Source: Pseudomonadota bacterium (GTDB lineage: Bacteria > Pseudomonadota > Alphaproteobacteria > CACIAM-22H2). Taken from it: DNA of 12,045 nucleotides. Numbering within the stretch: position 1 is the stretch's first letter; each line of letters begins with the position of its first letter. Below are positions 1 through 7,694 of the stretch, one piece after another. The DNA is taken from positions 1 to 12,045 of the forward strand of contig JAIUNH010000065.1 of assembly GCA_020161965.1 (NCBI GenBank), given 5' to 3'. A program made the translations under genes and the position numbers. The notes under the pieces are model-generated. The model was given only the letters and a program-made list of their open reading frames with translations, searched no databases and was not told the DNA's origin.

Positions 1-471
1 AAGTGCCAGAGGGTCATCCGCCTGCTGCGCGAGGCCGGCTACGAAAAGCGCATCTGGCTGCATGGCGGGCTGATGTCGCTTTGCAAGCTCTACCAGGAGC
101 ATGGCGTCGATCTCGGCGACGTGGCGCCGGTGTCGGAAGCTATCCTCGAGACCTTCAAGGGCGCCATCGTGCTCTGCCCGCCCTCGGCCATTGCCGACCG
201 CTGGTCGCGTCGCTTCGCCGAACCGATCGCCGCGGTGTGCTCGGGCTGGATGAACGTGCGCGCGCGAGCCCGGCAACGGGGCGCCGAGTTGCCACTGATC
301 ATTTCCGATCACGCCGACTGGCCCGAACTCACGCAGACGCTGAAGGATGTCGGCGCGCCCAAGGTGTGGGTGACGCACGGGCGCGAGGAGGCGCTGGTCC
401 ACTATGCGCGCGGGATCGGCATCGACGCCGAGGCCCTGCACCTCGCCGGCCGCGAGGAAGAGGATTCCTGA
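1..471 (+). CDS. Ligase-associated DNA exonuclease, metallo-beta-lactamase fold (5' end outside window)
   Basis: The frame is open from the first base to the TGA at 469-471, giving the last 156 residues of a protein whose start lies outside the window. The sequence resembles the C-terminal half of the beta-CASP/metallo-beta-lactamase nucleases (related to RNA 3'-end processing factors) that sit next to ATP-dependent DNA ligases in bacteria. Visible landmarks are the SDHADW motif near residue 101, typical of the last metal-binding block of this family, and the later WVTHGREEAL block followed by an acidic tail (REEEDS). The N-terminal HxHxDH metal motif is not in the window. The family is thought to trim DNA ends for the partner ligase, which here starts 3 bases after this stop, so the two are almost certainly co-translated. 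Full family members are roughly 330-350 residues, so about half is seen. Confidence 0.85.
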   Translation, partial: KCQRVIRLLREAGYEKRIWLHGGLMSLCKLYQEHGVDLGDVAPVSEAILETFKGAIVLCPPSAIADRWSRRFAEPIAAVCSGWMNVRARARQRGAELPLIISDHADWPELTQTLKDVGAPKVWVTHGREEALVHYARGIGIDAEALHLAGREEEDS

Positions 472-474
472 TCC

Positions 475-2052
475 GTGCAGGCCTTCGCGCGCCTTCTCGA
501 CGCCCTCTCCTTCCAGCCCGCGCGCAACGCCAAGCTGCGGCTGATCGAGACCTATCTGCGCGAGACGCCCGACCCCGATCGCGGCTGGGCGCTGGCGGCG
601 CTGACCGGCGGCCTCGATTTTTCGTCGGCCAAGCCCGCCCTGCTGCGCGGCTTCGGCCAGGAGAAGATCGGCGAGGAACTGTTCGCCCTGTCCTACGACT
701 ATGTGGGCGACCTCGCCGAAACGCTGGCGCTGATCTGGGAGACCGACCCCGCCGCCGGCCCGCCGCCGACACTGGGCGAGGTCGTCGAGACGCTGCAGCG
801 CGCCACACGCACGCAGACGCCGGCGATCCTGAAACGCTGGCTCGACGCGCTCGATTCGACGGGCCGCTGGGCGCTGCTGAAACTGCTGACCGGCGCCCTG
901 CGGGTCGGCGTCTCGGCACGGCTGGCCAAGCAGGCGGTCGCCAATATCGGCGAGCAGCCGGTCGACGCCGTGGAGGAGGTCTGGCATGGGCTCGAAGCCC
1001 CCTACCGTCCGTTGTTCGACTGGCTGCTGAACGGCGCACCGCGACCACAGACCAATGCCGGCGCGGCCTTCCTGCCGGCGATGCTGGCCAACCCGATCGA
1101 CCGGGCCGAACTCGACACGCTCGATCCCGCGCATTTCCGCGCCGAGTGGAAATGGGACGGCATCCGCGTGCAGGTCGCCGCGTCGGGCGGGCTGAAGCGG
1201 CTCTACAGCCGCGCCGGCGAGGACGTTTCGGGCGCCTTCCCCGACATCATCGAAGCGATCGACTTCGAGGGCGTGTTCGACGGCGAGCTGCTGGTGCGGC
1301 GCGAAACGGCGGTGGCGCCGTTCAACGATCTGCAGCAACGGCTGAACCGAAAGACCGTGACGGCGAAGATGCTGAAGGAGCATCCCGCCCATGTCCGCCT
1401 CTACGACGTGCTGTGGCTGGAGGGCGAGGATCTGCGCGGGCTGGGCTTCGACGAGCGCCGCGCCCGGCTCGAAGCCTGGATCGCCCGGAAGGAACGCCCG
1501 CGCTTCGATCTCTCGCCGCTGGTGAGCTTCGCCGACTGGGCCGAGTTGGCCGCCAGGCGCGAGGAGATGCGGGCCGACGGCATCGAGGGACTGATGCTGA
1601 AGCGCGGCGACAGCACCTACGTCGCCGGACGGCCCAAGGGTCCGTGGTTCAAGTGGAAGCGCGACCCGATGCTGGCGGACTGCGTGATGATGTACGCCCA
1701 GCGCGGCCACGGGAAACGCAGCTCGTTCTATTCCGACTTCACCTTCGGCTGCTGGCGCGACGGCACCGAAGGCCGCGAGCTGGCGCCGGTCGGAAAGGCC
1801 TATTTCGGCTTCACCGACGAGGAGCTGCGCTGGCTCGACAAGTGGGTTCGCGACCATACGACCAACCGCTACGGCCCGGTCCGCGAGGTCGAGCAGAAGC
1901 TGGTGCTGGAGATCGCCTTCGACGGCATCGCCCGCTCGACCCGGCACAAATCGGGCGTGGCCATGCGCTTCCCGCGCATAAACCGCATCCGGACCGACAA
2001 GCCTGCCGGCGAGGCCGATACGGTCGACAATCTCCTGCGGCTCCTGCCCTGA
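475..2052 (+). CDS. ATP-dependent DNA ligase (LigB-type, exonuclease-linked)
   Basis: Encodes 525 residues. It seals nicked DNA using ATP through a lysyl-AMP intermediate, probably in repair. The nucleotidyltransferase motifs are present in order: motif I KWDG with the adenylated lysine K226, motif III FDGE at 268-271, motif IV EGLMLK at 371-376 and motif V around FKWK at 392-395. Residues 1 to about 200 form the helical DNA-binding domain found in the LigB/Lig1-like class, and the C-terminal part from about 400 is the OB-fold. The GTG start was chosen because the following residues (QAFARLLDAL...) match the usual beginning of this family; the purine-rich stretch at 454-463 could serve as ribosome binding site. 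It follows the exonuclease by one codon in the same frame. In many bacteria an Lhr-like helicase and a phosphoesterase complete the operon; here moaA follows instead. Confidence 0.93.
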   Translation: MQAFARLLDALSFQPARNAKLRLIETYLRETPDPDRGWALAALTGGLDFSSAKPALLRGFGQEKIGEELFALSYDYVGDLAETLALIWETDPAAGPPPTLGEVVETLQRATRTQTPAILKRWLDALDSTGRWALLKLLTGALRVGVSARLAKQAVANIGEQPVDAVEEVWHGLEAPYRPLFDWLLNGAPRPQTNAGAAFLPAMLANPIDRAELDTLDPAHFRAEWKWDGIRVQVAASGGLKRLYSRAGEDVSGAFPDIIEAIDFEGVFDGELLVRRETAVAPFNDLQQRLNRKTVTAKMLKEHPAHVRLYDVLWLEGEDLRGLGFDERRARLEAWIARKERPRFDLSPLVSFADWAELAARREEMRADGIEGLMLKRGDSTYVAGRPKGPWFKWKRDPMLADCVMMYAQRGHGKRSSFYSDFTFGCWRDGTEGRELAPVGKAYFGFTDEELRWLDKWVRDHTTNRYGPVREVEQKLVLEIAFDGIARSTRHKSGVAMRFPRINRIRTDKPAGEADTVDNLLRLLP

Positions 2053-2069
2053 GCCGGCGGGCCGGAAAC

Positions 2070-2085
2070 GCCCCCTTGCAGGGGC
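2070..2085 (+). other. Small hairpin between ligase gene and moaA
   Basis: GCCCC at 2070-2074 pairs with GGGGC at 2081-2085 across a 6-base loop. No T-run follows, so it is at best a weak terminator or a processing site. The 78-base gap (2053-2130) that holds it would otherwise have to contain the moaA promoter; no convincing -35/-10 pair was seen. Confidence 0.25.
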
Positions 2086-2130
2086 AATGTCGCATGCCCA
2101 TTATCCGGGCAACATTGTAACCGAAGAGCC

Positions 2131-3120
2131 ATGATCGACCCGTTCGGCCGCCACATCTCCTACCTCCGCGTTTCCGTGACGGACCGCTGCGATTTCCGCT
2201 GCGTCTACTGCATGGCCGAGGACATGACCTTCCTGCCCAAGGCGGAAGTCCTGTCGCTCGAAGAGCTGGAACGGCTGTGCACGGCCTTCGTGCGTCACGG
2301 CGTCAAGAAGCTGCGCCTGACGGGCGGCGAGCCGCTGGTGCGCAAGAACGTGATGTCCCTGTTCCGCGGGCTGGGGAAGCATCTCGACAGCGGCGCCCTC
2401 GAAGAGCTCACCCTCACCACCAACGGCAGCCAGCTGGCCAAGTACGCCCAGGAACTGGCCGACATCGGCGTGCGCCGGGTGAACGTGTCGATGGACACGC
2501 TCGATCCCGACAAGTTCGGCCAGCTCACCCGCTGGGGCGACCTCGACCAGGTGATGCGCGGCCTCGACGCCGCCCAGCGCGCCGGGCTTGCGGTCAAGAT
2601 CAACGCGGTGGCGCTGCGCGGCGTCAACGACGGCGAGTTCGAGGAGATGATCCGCTGGAGCCACGGCCGCGGCATGGACCTGGTCCTGATCGAGGTCATG
2701 CCGATGGGCGAGATCGGCGACGCGGCGCGGCTCGACCAGTACCTGCCGCTGTCGCTCGCCCGCACCGAGATTGCCCGCCACTTCACGCTCACCGAGACCG
2801 ACTACCGGACGGGCGGTCCCGCCCGATACTTCAAGGTCGAGGAGACCGGCGGGCGGTTGGGCTTAATCACGCCGCTGACCCACAATTTCTGCGAAAGCTG
2901 CAACCGCGTGCGCCTCACCTGCACCGGCACGCTCTACATGTGCCTCGGCCAGAACGATGCGGCCGATCTGCGCCTTCCGCTGCGGGCCTCCGACGACGAC
3001 GCCCTGCTCTCGCAGGCGATCGACGAGGCGATCACCCGCAAGCCGAAGGGCCACGATTTCGTCATCGACCGCCGCAACCGGCCGGCCGTTGCCCGTCACA
3101 TGAGCGTCACCGGCGGCTGA
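2131..3120 (+). CDS. moaA: GTP 3',8-cyclase MoaA (molybdenum cofactor biosynthesis)
   Basis: A 329-residue radical SAM enzyme that, with MoaC, turns GTP into cyclic pyranopterin monophosphate, the first step of molybdenum cofactor synthesis in the cytoplasm. The N-terminal SAM cluster motif CxxxCxxC is C20, C24 and C27. The second, GTP-binding 4Fe-4S cluster motif is C254-x2-C257-x13-C271. The glycine-rich TGGEPL block follows in the barrel. The protein ends in Gly-Gly (SVTGG), the conserved C-terminal tail needed for activity in characterised MoaA. Length and all motifs are normal, so the gene looks intact. The start is set by the conserved opening (DPFGRHISYLRVS); the upstream purine run GAAGAG at 2123-2128 lies unusually close to the ATG, so translation initiation may be weak. 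No Moco riboswitch-like structure was recognised in the short leader. Confidence 0.97.
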   Translation: MIDPFGRHISYLRVSVTDRCDFRCVYCMAEDMTFLPKAEVLSLEELERLCTAFVRHGVKKLRLTGGEPLVRKNVMSLFRGLGKHLDSGALEELTLTTNGSQLAKYAQELADIGVRRVNVSMDTLDPDKFGQLTRWGDLDQVMRGLDAAQRAGLAVKINAVALRGVNDGEFEEMIRWSHGRGMDLVLIEVMPMGEIGDAARLDQYLPLSLARTEIARHFTLTETDYRTGGPARYFKVEETGGRLGLITPLTHNFCESCNRVRLTCTGTLYMCLGQNDAADLRLPLRASDDDALLSQAIDEAITRKPKGHDFVIDRRNRPAVARHMSVTGG

Positions 3121-3143
3121 TCCCCGCCGAAAGCGAGGTTTTG

Positions 3144-4034
3144 GTGAAAATCCTTCCGCCCGCCCTGCCCGCCCTTTTCCTTGCCGCCGCCCTTCCTTCC
3201 TTCGGCCTTGCCGCCGAGCGGCCGGAGGGCATCGCCGCCGCTGAGGCGATCGCCAAAGCCGCCCTTGGCGCGGATTGCGACATGAACGGCATGGAGGAGG
3301 TGCCGATGGTCGGACCGGAGGCAGAAGGGTTCGGACACGCCCTCTACCGTTTCACCTACAAACCCGACTACGACCCGAACGGCCCCGGTGTCGAGGCCAC
3401 GCTCTACCAGCTGTTCTGTGGCTCGGGCGCCTACAACATCCGCAACGCTTTCGTCCTGCAGACAAGCGATGCCGACACGCCGAAGCTCATCGCCTTCGCC
3501 AAGGCGAACCCCGGCAAGGTCCGCTACTGCTCCACCGGTGTCGGCACCGCGCTGCATATCGAAATGGCGATCTTCCAGCAGAAGCAGGGCGTGCGCTTCA
3601 CGCATGTGCCGTATCCGACCGGGCAGACCGCGCCCGATCTCATCAACGGCGATCTGCATTTCTGCTCGCTGAACATCATCCAGACCCGTCCGATGGTGGC
3701 GGCCGGCCAGATCCGTCCGCTCATCATCACGACGGATGCGCGCCTGCCGGACTTCCCCGATACGCCGACGATGACCGAACTCGGCATGCCGGAACTCAAC
3801 GCCAACTATTGGGGCGCCCTGTTCGCGCCGTCCAAGACGCCGCCGGCGGTGCTCGCCAAGCTGCACGAGGCGATCAACAAGGCGCAGGAGATCCCCGAGG
3901 TGAAGGAACGTTTCCGTTCCAACCAGATGATCCCCTACATCTCGCCGACGATCGAGGACGCGAAGAAGTGGAACGCGGCGGAAATCGACCGCTGGCGCAC
4001 CAACTTCAAGAACTCGGGCATCACCGTCGAGTGA
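3144..4034 (+). CDS. Chimeric ORF: secreted DUF1176-like N-terminus joined to C-terminal TctC/Bug substrate-binding domain
   Basis: Encodes 296 residues from GTG (RBS-like GCGAGG at 3133-3138; a TTG one codon earlier is the alternative). Residues 1-24 are a signal peptide (cleavage likely after GLAA). Residues 25 to about 105, with the block LYQLFC (87-92) followed by GSGAYN, look like the first half of a secreted DUF1176-type protein, not a periplasmic binding protein. From about residue 109 it becomes a typical Bug/TctC receptor: NPGK at 122-125 then YCSTGVGTALH, the VPYPTGQTAPDLING block near 155, the PDFPDTPTMTELG block and a normal C-terminus. The N-terminal lobe of roughly 120-130 residues that a Bug protein needs to close on its ligand is missing. 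As written it is unlikely to be a working receptor. It lies upstream of tctB and tctA, where an intact tctC would be expected. The family of the first half is less certain than that of the second. Confidence 0.75.
   Translation: MKILPPALPALFLAAALPSFGLAAERPEGIAAAEAIAKAALGADCDMNGMEEVPMVGPEAEGFGHALYRFTYKPDYDPNGPGVEATLYQLFCGSGAYNIRNAFVLQTSDADTPKLIAFAKANPGKVRYCSTGVGTALHIEMAIFQQKQGVRFTHVPYPTGQTAPDLINGDLHFCSLNIIQTRPMVAAGQIRPLIITTDARLPDFPDTPTMTELGMPELNANYWGALFAPSKTPPAVLAKLHEAINKAQEIPEVKERFRSNQMIPYISPTIEDAKKWNAAEIDRWRTNFKNSGITVE
3456..3480 (+). other. Junction between two unrelated protein families
   Basis: In-frame switch from DUF1176-like sequence (ending around FVL, residues 103-105) to Bug/TctC sequence (beginning around SDADTPKLIAFAK, residues 108-120). 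No stop, frameshift, repeat or mobile-element end is visible at the join. It can be a deletion or translocation fusing two genes, or an assembly chimera. The limits are given to about 25 bases because the two families cannot be aligned by eye more finely. Confidence 0.6.
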
Positions 4035-4062
4035 CGGTCCGATCCCGATAGGTCGAAAGGCG

Positions 4063-4089
4063 GGCCGCTCCCTTCCAGAGGGGGCGGCC
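4063..4089 (+). terminator. Strong GC hairpin after the TctC-like gene
   Basis: Ten base pairs: 4063-4072 (GGCCGCTCCC) with 4080-4089 (GGGGGCGGCC), one of them T-G, around the 7-base loop TTCCAGA. Only two Ts follow (4090-4091), so it is not a classic intrinsic terminator, but the stem is stable and sits 28 bases after the stop codon. Between a receptor gene and its membrane subunits such a hairpin often lowers downstream expression or protects the upstream mRNA; that role is inferred. Confidence 0.5.
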
Positions 4090-4153
4090 TTGCCGCTCGA
4101 AGCCCGGCCGCATTAAGTATGACGGCGGGCAACCACGATCGGACACGACGCAC

Positions 4154-4621
4154 ATGATCCACGCCTTACGCAAATATCATCGTCACGAAGATATGTTCTG
4201 CGGGATCGCGATGATCCTGTTTTCGATCTTCATCATGTGGGTTGCGCGCGGCTATCCGGTCGGCAACGCCAGCGAGATGGGGCCGGGTTATTTCCCGCGC
4301 GCGCTGTGCGTCATCGTCGCATTTCTCGGCGGCGTTCTGATCGTCGGCGATCTTTTGAAATCCGGCCCGCGCGACGAGCCGGAGGAACGGCTGAAGCTGC
4401 GCCCGATCCTGGCCATCGGCGCATCCTATATCGCGTTCGCGCTGACGCTGAATTTCATCGGGCTGTTGCCCGCCCTCGTGCTTCTGATCGTCCTCTCCGC
4501 CCTTGCCATTCCCGGTCGGAAATTCTGGGAGGTCGTGCTGCTCGTCGTGGCGATGCAAGCGATGGCGCTGTCCATGTGGTACCTCGTCCAGATTTCCGTT
4601 CCGCTTATCGGGAAGGCCTGA
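4154..4621 (+). CDS. tctB: Tripartite tricarboxylate transporter, small membrane subunit TctB
   Basis: Encodes 155 residues, the usual size for TctB. Hydrophobic segments lie at about 14-32, 50-68, 82-99, 101-119 and 124-143, and the family signature GPGYFPR is at 43-49 between the first two. TctB is the poorly conserved small inner-membrane subunit that works with TctA and a periplasmic TctC/Bug receptor to take up tricarboxylates or other carboxylates using an ion gradient. The start ATG gives the normal short cytoplasmic N-terminus; its ribosome binding site is weak (GGA at 4141-4142 region at best). The gene starts about 65 bases after the hairpin and ends 3 bases before tctA. The substrate cannot be deduced. 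Confidence 0.92.
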   Translation: MIHALRKYHRHEDMFCGIAMILFSIFIMWVARGYPVGNASEMGPGYFPRALCVIVAFLGGVLIVGDLLKSGPRDEPEERLKLRPILAIGASYIAFALTLNFIGLLPALVLLIVLSALAIPGRKFWEVVLLVVAMQAMALSMWYLVQISVPLIGKA

Positions 4622-4624
4622 GCT

Positions 4625-6124
4625 TTGGAGCTTCTAGATCATCTGGCGCTCGGCGCCTCGGTCGCGCTGACCCTCAACGGCTTGATGTATTGCTTCCTGG
4701 GCGTGCTGATCGGCACGTTGATCGGCGTCTTGCCGGGCGTGGGCCCCGTTTCGACGATCGCGATGCTGATTCCGCTGACCTATCAGCTTGCCCCTGCCGA
4801 GGGGCTGATCATGATCGCGGGCATCTATTACGGTGCCCAGTACGGCGGTTCGACGACGGCGATTTTGCTGAATATTCCCGGCGAGACATCGTCGATCGTC
4901 ACTTGCCTCGACGGCCATCCGATGGCCAAGCAGGGCCGTGCGGGTCCCGCGTTGGTCGTCTCCGCCGTCGGCTCGTTCTTCGCGGGCGTCGTCGGCATCT
5001 TTCTGACGGCAGCGCTCGCCGTGCCGCTCGCCTATATCGGTGCGAGCTTCGGTGCGCCCGAGTATTTCGCGCTGATGCTGCTGGGTTTGATCGGCGCCGT
5101 CGTGCTGGCGCAAGGCTCGCCCTTGAAGGCGATCGCGATGGTCGCGGTCGGCATCATGATCGGTCTGGTCGGCATCGATATCGACACCGCGATCTGGCGC
5201 TTCACCTTCGGCCTGCCCAATCTCGCCGACGGGCTCGATTTCGTGCCCGTCGCCGTCGGGCTGTTCGGCATCGCCGACGTGGTGCGCGAGTTGTGCAAGA
5301 CCGACGGCAAGCTCGGCAAGCTGTCGGTGATCGGCCGCTGGATGCCCACGCGCGACGACGTGAAGCGCGCGGTGCCGGCGTCGCTGCGCGGCACGGTCAT
5401 CGGATCGATCCTGGGCATTCTGCCAGGCGGCGGCGCGGGGCTCGCGTCCTTCGCGTCCTATATCGTCGAGAAGAAGATCGCGCGCGACCCCTCGCGCTTC
5501 GGCAAGGGGGCGGTCGAAGGCGTCGCCGGTCCCGAAAGCGCCAATAACGCGGCCGCACAGACCAACTTCATTCCGATGCTGACGCTCGGCATTCCGGCCA
5601 ACGCGCTGATGGCGATGATGATGGGCGCCTTAACGATCCACGGCATTCAGCCGGGTCCGCATCTGCTCACGCTCAACGCCTCGGTCTTCTGGGGCCTCGT
5701 GATCTCGATGCTGGTCGGCAACATCATGTTGCTGATCATCAATCTGCCGCTGATCCGCATTTGGATCACGCTGCTGCGCATTCCCTATCGCGCGATCTAT
5801 GTCGGCATCCTCGTGTTCACAGTGATCGGCGTCTACACGGTCAACAACAGCGTGATCGACGTCTATCTGACGATCTTCTTCGGCATCGTGGGCGTCGTGC
5901 TCTATCGCTTCGGGTTCGAGCCGGCGCCGCTGCTGCTCGGCTTCGTGCTCGGCAAGCTGATGGAGACGAATTTCCGCAAGGCGCTGATCCAGTCGGGCGG
6001 CGACTACATGATCTTCGTCGAGCGGCCGATCGCGCTGGGGCTGTTGATCGTTGCGGTGATTCTGCTGGCGATGCTGCTGTGGCCGCGCTTCATCGGCACG
6101 CGCAAATACATGTCCGCCACCTGA
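4625..6124 (+). CDS. tctA: Tripartite tricarboxylate transporter, large permease subunit TctA
   Basis: Encodes 499 residues, normal for TctA, the large inner-membrane permease of the TTT family. Signatures: GVLPGVGP at 34-41, YGGSTTAILLNIPGE at 73-87, a second LPGGG block at 266-270 and GPESANNAA at 302-310 followed by LGIPANALMAMMMG. These are the paired halves of the internally repeated TctA fold, and about 10-12 membrane spans are evident. The start is TTG at 4625, with GGAAGG at 4611-4616 (8 bases away) as ribosome binding site. Starting here gives the standard N-terminus (ELLDHLALGASVAL), whereas the first ATG in frame, residue 21, would cut into the first membrane segment. Spacing to tctB (3 bases) and to the next gene (17 bases) indicates one operon. 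Leucine codon TTG is clearly more common here than in the genes at the left end. Confidence 0.96.
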   Translation: MELLDHLALGASVALTLNGLMYCFLGVLIGTLIGVLPGVGPVSTIAMLIPLTYQLAPAEGLIMIAGIYYGAQYGGSTTAILLNIPGETSSIVTCLDGHPMAKQGRAGPALVVSAVGSFFAGVVGIFLTAALAVPLAYIGASFGAPEYFALMLLGLIGAVVLAQGSPLKAIAMVAVGIMIGLVGIDIDTAIWRFTFGLPNLADGLDFVPVAVGLFGIADVVRELCKTDGKLGKLSVIGRWMPTRDDVKRAVPASLRGTVIGSILGILPGGGAGLASFASYIVEKKIARDPSRFGKGAVEGVAGPESANNAAAQTNFIPMLTLGIPANALMAMMMGALTIHGIQPGPHLLTLNASVFWGLVISMLVGNIMLLIINLPLIRIWITLLRIPYRAIYVGILVFTVIGVYTVNNSVIDVYLTIFFGIVGVVLYRFGFEPAPLLLGFVLGKLMETNFRKALIQSGGDYMIFVERPIALGLLIVAVILLAMLLWPRFIGTRKYMSAT

Positions 6125-6141
6125 CCCCGGGAAGGGAAGCC

Positions 6142-6999
6142 ATGAACGGCGAAAACGCGCGCCTGTCGCCGGCGCAAATCGAACGCTTCAATCGCGATGG
6201 CGTTCTTTTTCCGATCCGTTGCTTTCCCGAAAGCGCCATGGACGGCTACGCCGCCAAATTCGCGGCGGCCGAGGAACGCGACGGCGGCAAGCTGCTGAAG
6301 CGTCATAACGAGAAGCCGCATCTTCTGATGCGCTGGCTCAACGATCTCATTCGCGCGCCGGAAATCCTCGATCCCGTCGCCGACCTGATCGGACCGGACA
6401 TCCTGGTCTGGCAATCCGGGTTCTTCGCCAAGAAACCCGGCGATGGCGGCTTCGTGTCGTGGCACCAGGATTCGACCTATTGGGGCCTGTCGTCGCCCGA
6501 CGTCGTCAGCGCCTGGATCGCGTTCACGCCGTCGAACCCGTCGAATGGCTGCATGCGCGTCGTGCCCGGCAGCCACACGCGCGATCAATTGCCCCATGCC
6601 GATACGTTCGGCGGCGACAATATGTTGAGCCGCGGCCAGGAAGTGGCGGTCGAGGTCAAGGAATCCGACGCCCTCGATATCGTGCTGAAGCCCGGCGAGA
6701 TGTCGCTGCACCATGTGCGCATCATCCACGGCTCGAAGGCGAATACGGGCGCCATGCCTCGCATCGGCTTCACCGTGCGCTACATCCCCACCCATGTGCG
6801 TCAGGTATCGGGCGCGCGCGACAGCGCGACGCTGGTCCGTGGCACCGACAAATTCGGGCATTTCGAGCACGAGCCGATCCCGCGCGCCGATTTCGACGCC
6901 GAGGCGGTCGCCTATCACACGCGGATGCTCGATTGGCAGGCGCAGTTGCGCTATGCCGGTGCCGCGCGCGGCCCGCAATATGAAGGTGCGCGCGGTTAG
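6142..6999 (+). CDS. Phytanoyl-CoA dioxygenase (PhyH) family Fe(II)/2-oxoglutarate-dependent oxygenase
   Basis: Encodes 285 residues of the PhyH fold. Such enzymes couple 2-oxoglutarate decarboxylation to hydroxylation or related oxidation of a C-H bond. The iron triad is H108-x-D110 (in WHQDST) with the distal H196 (in IIHGS); the expected 2-oxoglutarate-binding arginine is R207 (RIGFTVRY). All needed residues are present, so it should be catalytically competent. The ATG is preceded by an excellent ribosome binding site at 6129-6139. It lies 17 bases after tctA and 9 bases before the racemase-like gene, so it is probably transcribed with the transporter and acts on the imported compound or a product of it. 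The family covers substrates from phytanoyl-CoA and ectoine to small acids and alkylphosphonates, and nothing in the sequence fixes the substrate here. Confidence 0.9.
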   Translation: MNGENARLSPAQIERFNRDGVLFPIRCFPESAMDGYAAKFAAAEERDGGKLLKRHNEKPHLLMRWLNDLIRAPEILDPVADLIGPDILVWQSGFFAKKPGDGGFVSWHQDSTYWGLSSPDVVSAWIAFTPSNPSNGCMRVVPGSHTRDQLPHADTFGGDNMLSRGQEVAVEVKESDALDIVLKPGEMSLHHVRIIHGSKANTGAMPRIGFTVRYIPTHVRQVSGARDSATLVRGTDKFGHFEHEPIPRADFDAEAVAYHTRMLDWQAQLRYAGAARGPQYEGARG

Positions 7000-7008
7000 C
7001 GAGGAGCG

Positions 7009-7647
7009 ATGGCGCGTATTTTTCTGATCCATGCGTTGCGCGAGTCGGTGGCGCCCGCGCGCGCGGCGATGGAACGCGGCTGGCCCGACGCGCAGGTTTG
7101 CAATCTGCTGGACGATTCGTTGTCCGCCGATCTCGCGCGCCTCGGCCATTTGGACGACGCGATGATCGATCGCTTCGTGCGCCTGGGCCGCTACGCGCGC
7201 GACGAAGGCGCGCAAGGCATCCTCTTCACCTGCTCGGCCTTCGGCAAGGCGATCGAGGCGGTGAAAGCCGATCTGCCGATCCCGGTGCTGAAGCCCAACG
7301 AAAGCGCGTTTCGCGCGGCACTGCGGCACGGCAAGCGGATCGGCTTGCTGGTGACCTTCGTGGGTTCGCTGGCGCCGTTGTCGGCGGAATTGCGCGCGGC
7401 GGCGGGCAAGGGGCTGCAGCTCGAAGCCCATCTGGTCGAGGGCGCATTGCAAGCGCTGGAGTCGGGCGACGGCGCCGCGCATGACCGCGCCATCGCCACG
7501 GTCGCAACGGCGTTGCCGCCGGTCGATGCGATCGTGCTCGGGCAGTTTTCGATGGCGCGCGCGGCGGCCAACGTGGCGCACGCCCATGTCTACACAACGC
7601 CCGACGCAGCGGTCGCCGAACTCAAAACGCTGGTCGGTCTGCGCTAG
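7009..7647 (+). CDS. Asp/Glu/hydantoin racemase superfamily protein (single active-site Cys)
   Basis: Encodes 212 residues, with RBS GAGGAG at 7001-7006 before the ATG. The superfamily includes aspartate, glutamate and hydantoin racemases, maleate isomerase and arylmalonate decarboxylase, which act at the carbon next to a carboxylate using cysteines. The block NLLDDSLSADLAR near 32-44 and LFTCSAFG at 72-79 carry the family pattern, with C75 as the first catalytic cysteine. At the place of the second cysteine, the sequence is GQFSMA (178-183), so serine or another residue stands there. A two-cysteine racemase mechanism is therefore unlikely; a one-cysteine isomerase, decarboxylase or non-racemase role fits better. 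It ends the operon with tctB, tctA and the PhyH gene. TTG supplies 8 of its 28 leucines. Confidence 0.85.
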   Translation: MARIFLIHALRESVAPARAAMERGWPDAQVCNLLDDSLSADLARLGHLDDAMIDRFVRLGRYARDEGAQGILFTCSAFGKAIEAVKADLPIPVLKPNESAFRAALRHGKRIGLLVTFVGSLAPLSAELRAAAGKGLQLEAHLVEGALQALESGDGAAHDRAIATVATALPPVDAIVLGQFSMARAAANVAHAHVYTTPDAAVAELKTLVGLR

Positions 7648-7694
7648 GCCCGCGAATACCCGTTGCCATACATAGGGATGCGTCGTCGCGTGGT

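Noticed and set aside
3..2120. Plus-strand open frame of 705 codons overlapping the exonuclease and ligase in another frame
   Set aside because: Arg/Ala/Gly-rich translation without motifs, while the overlapping frame carries all ligase motifs.
2053..2130. Moco riboswitch upstream of moaA
   Set aside because: The gap is only 78 bases and shows a single small hairpin, far short of the conserved Moco motif.
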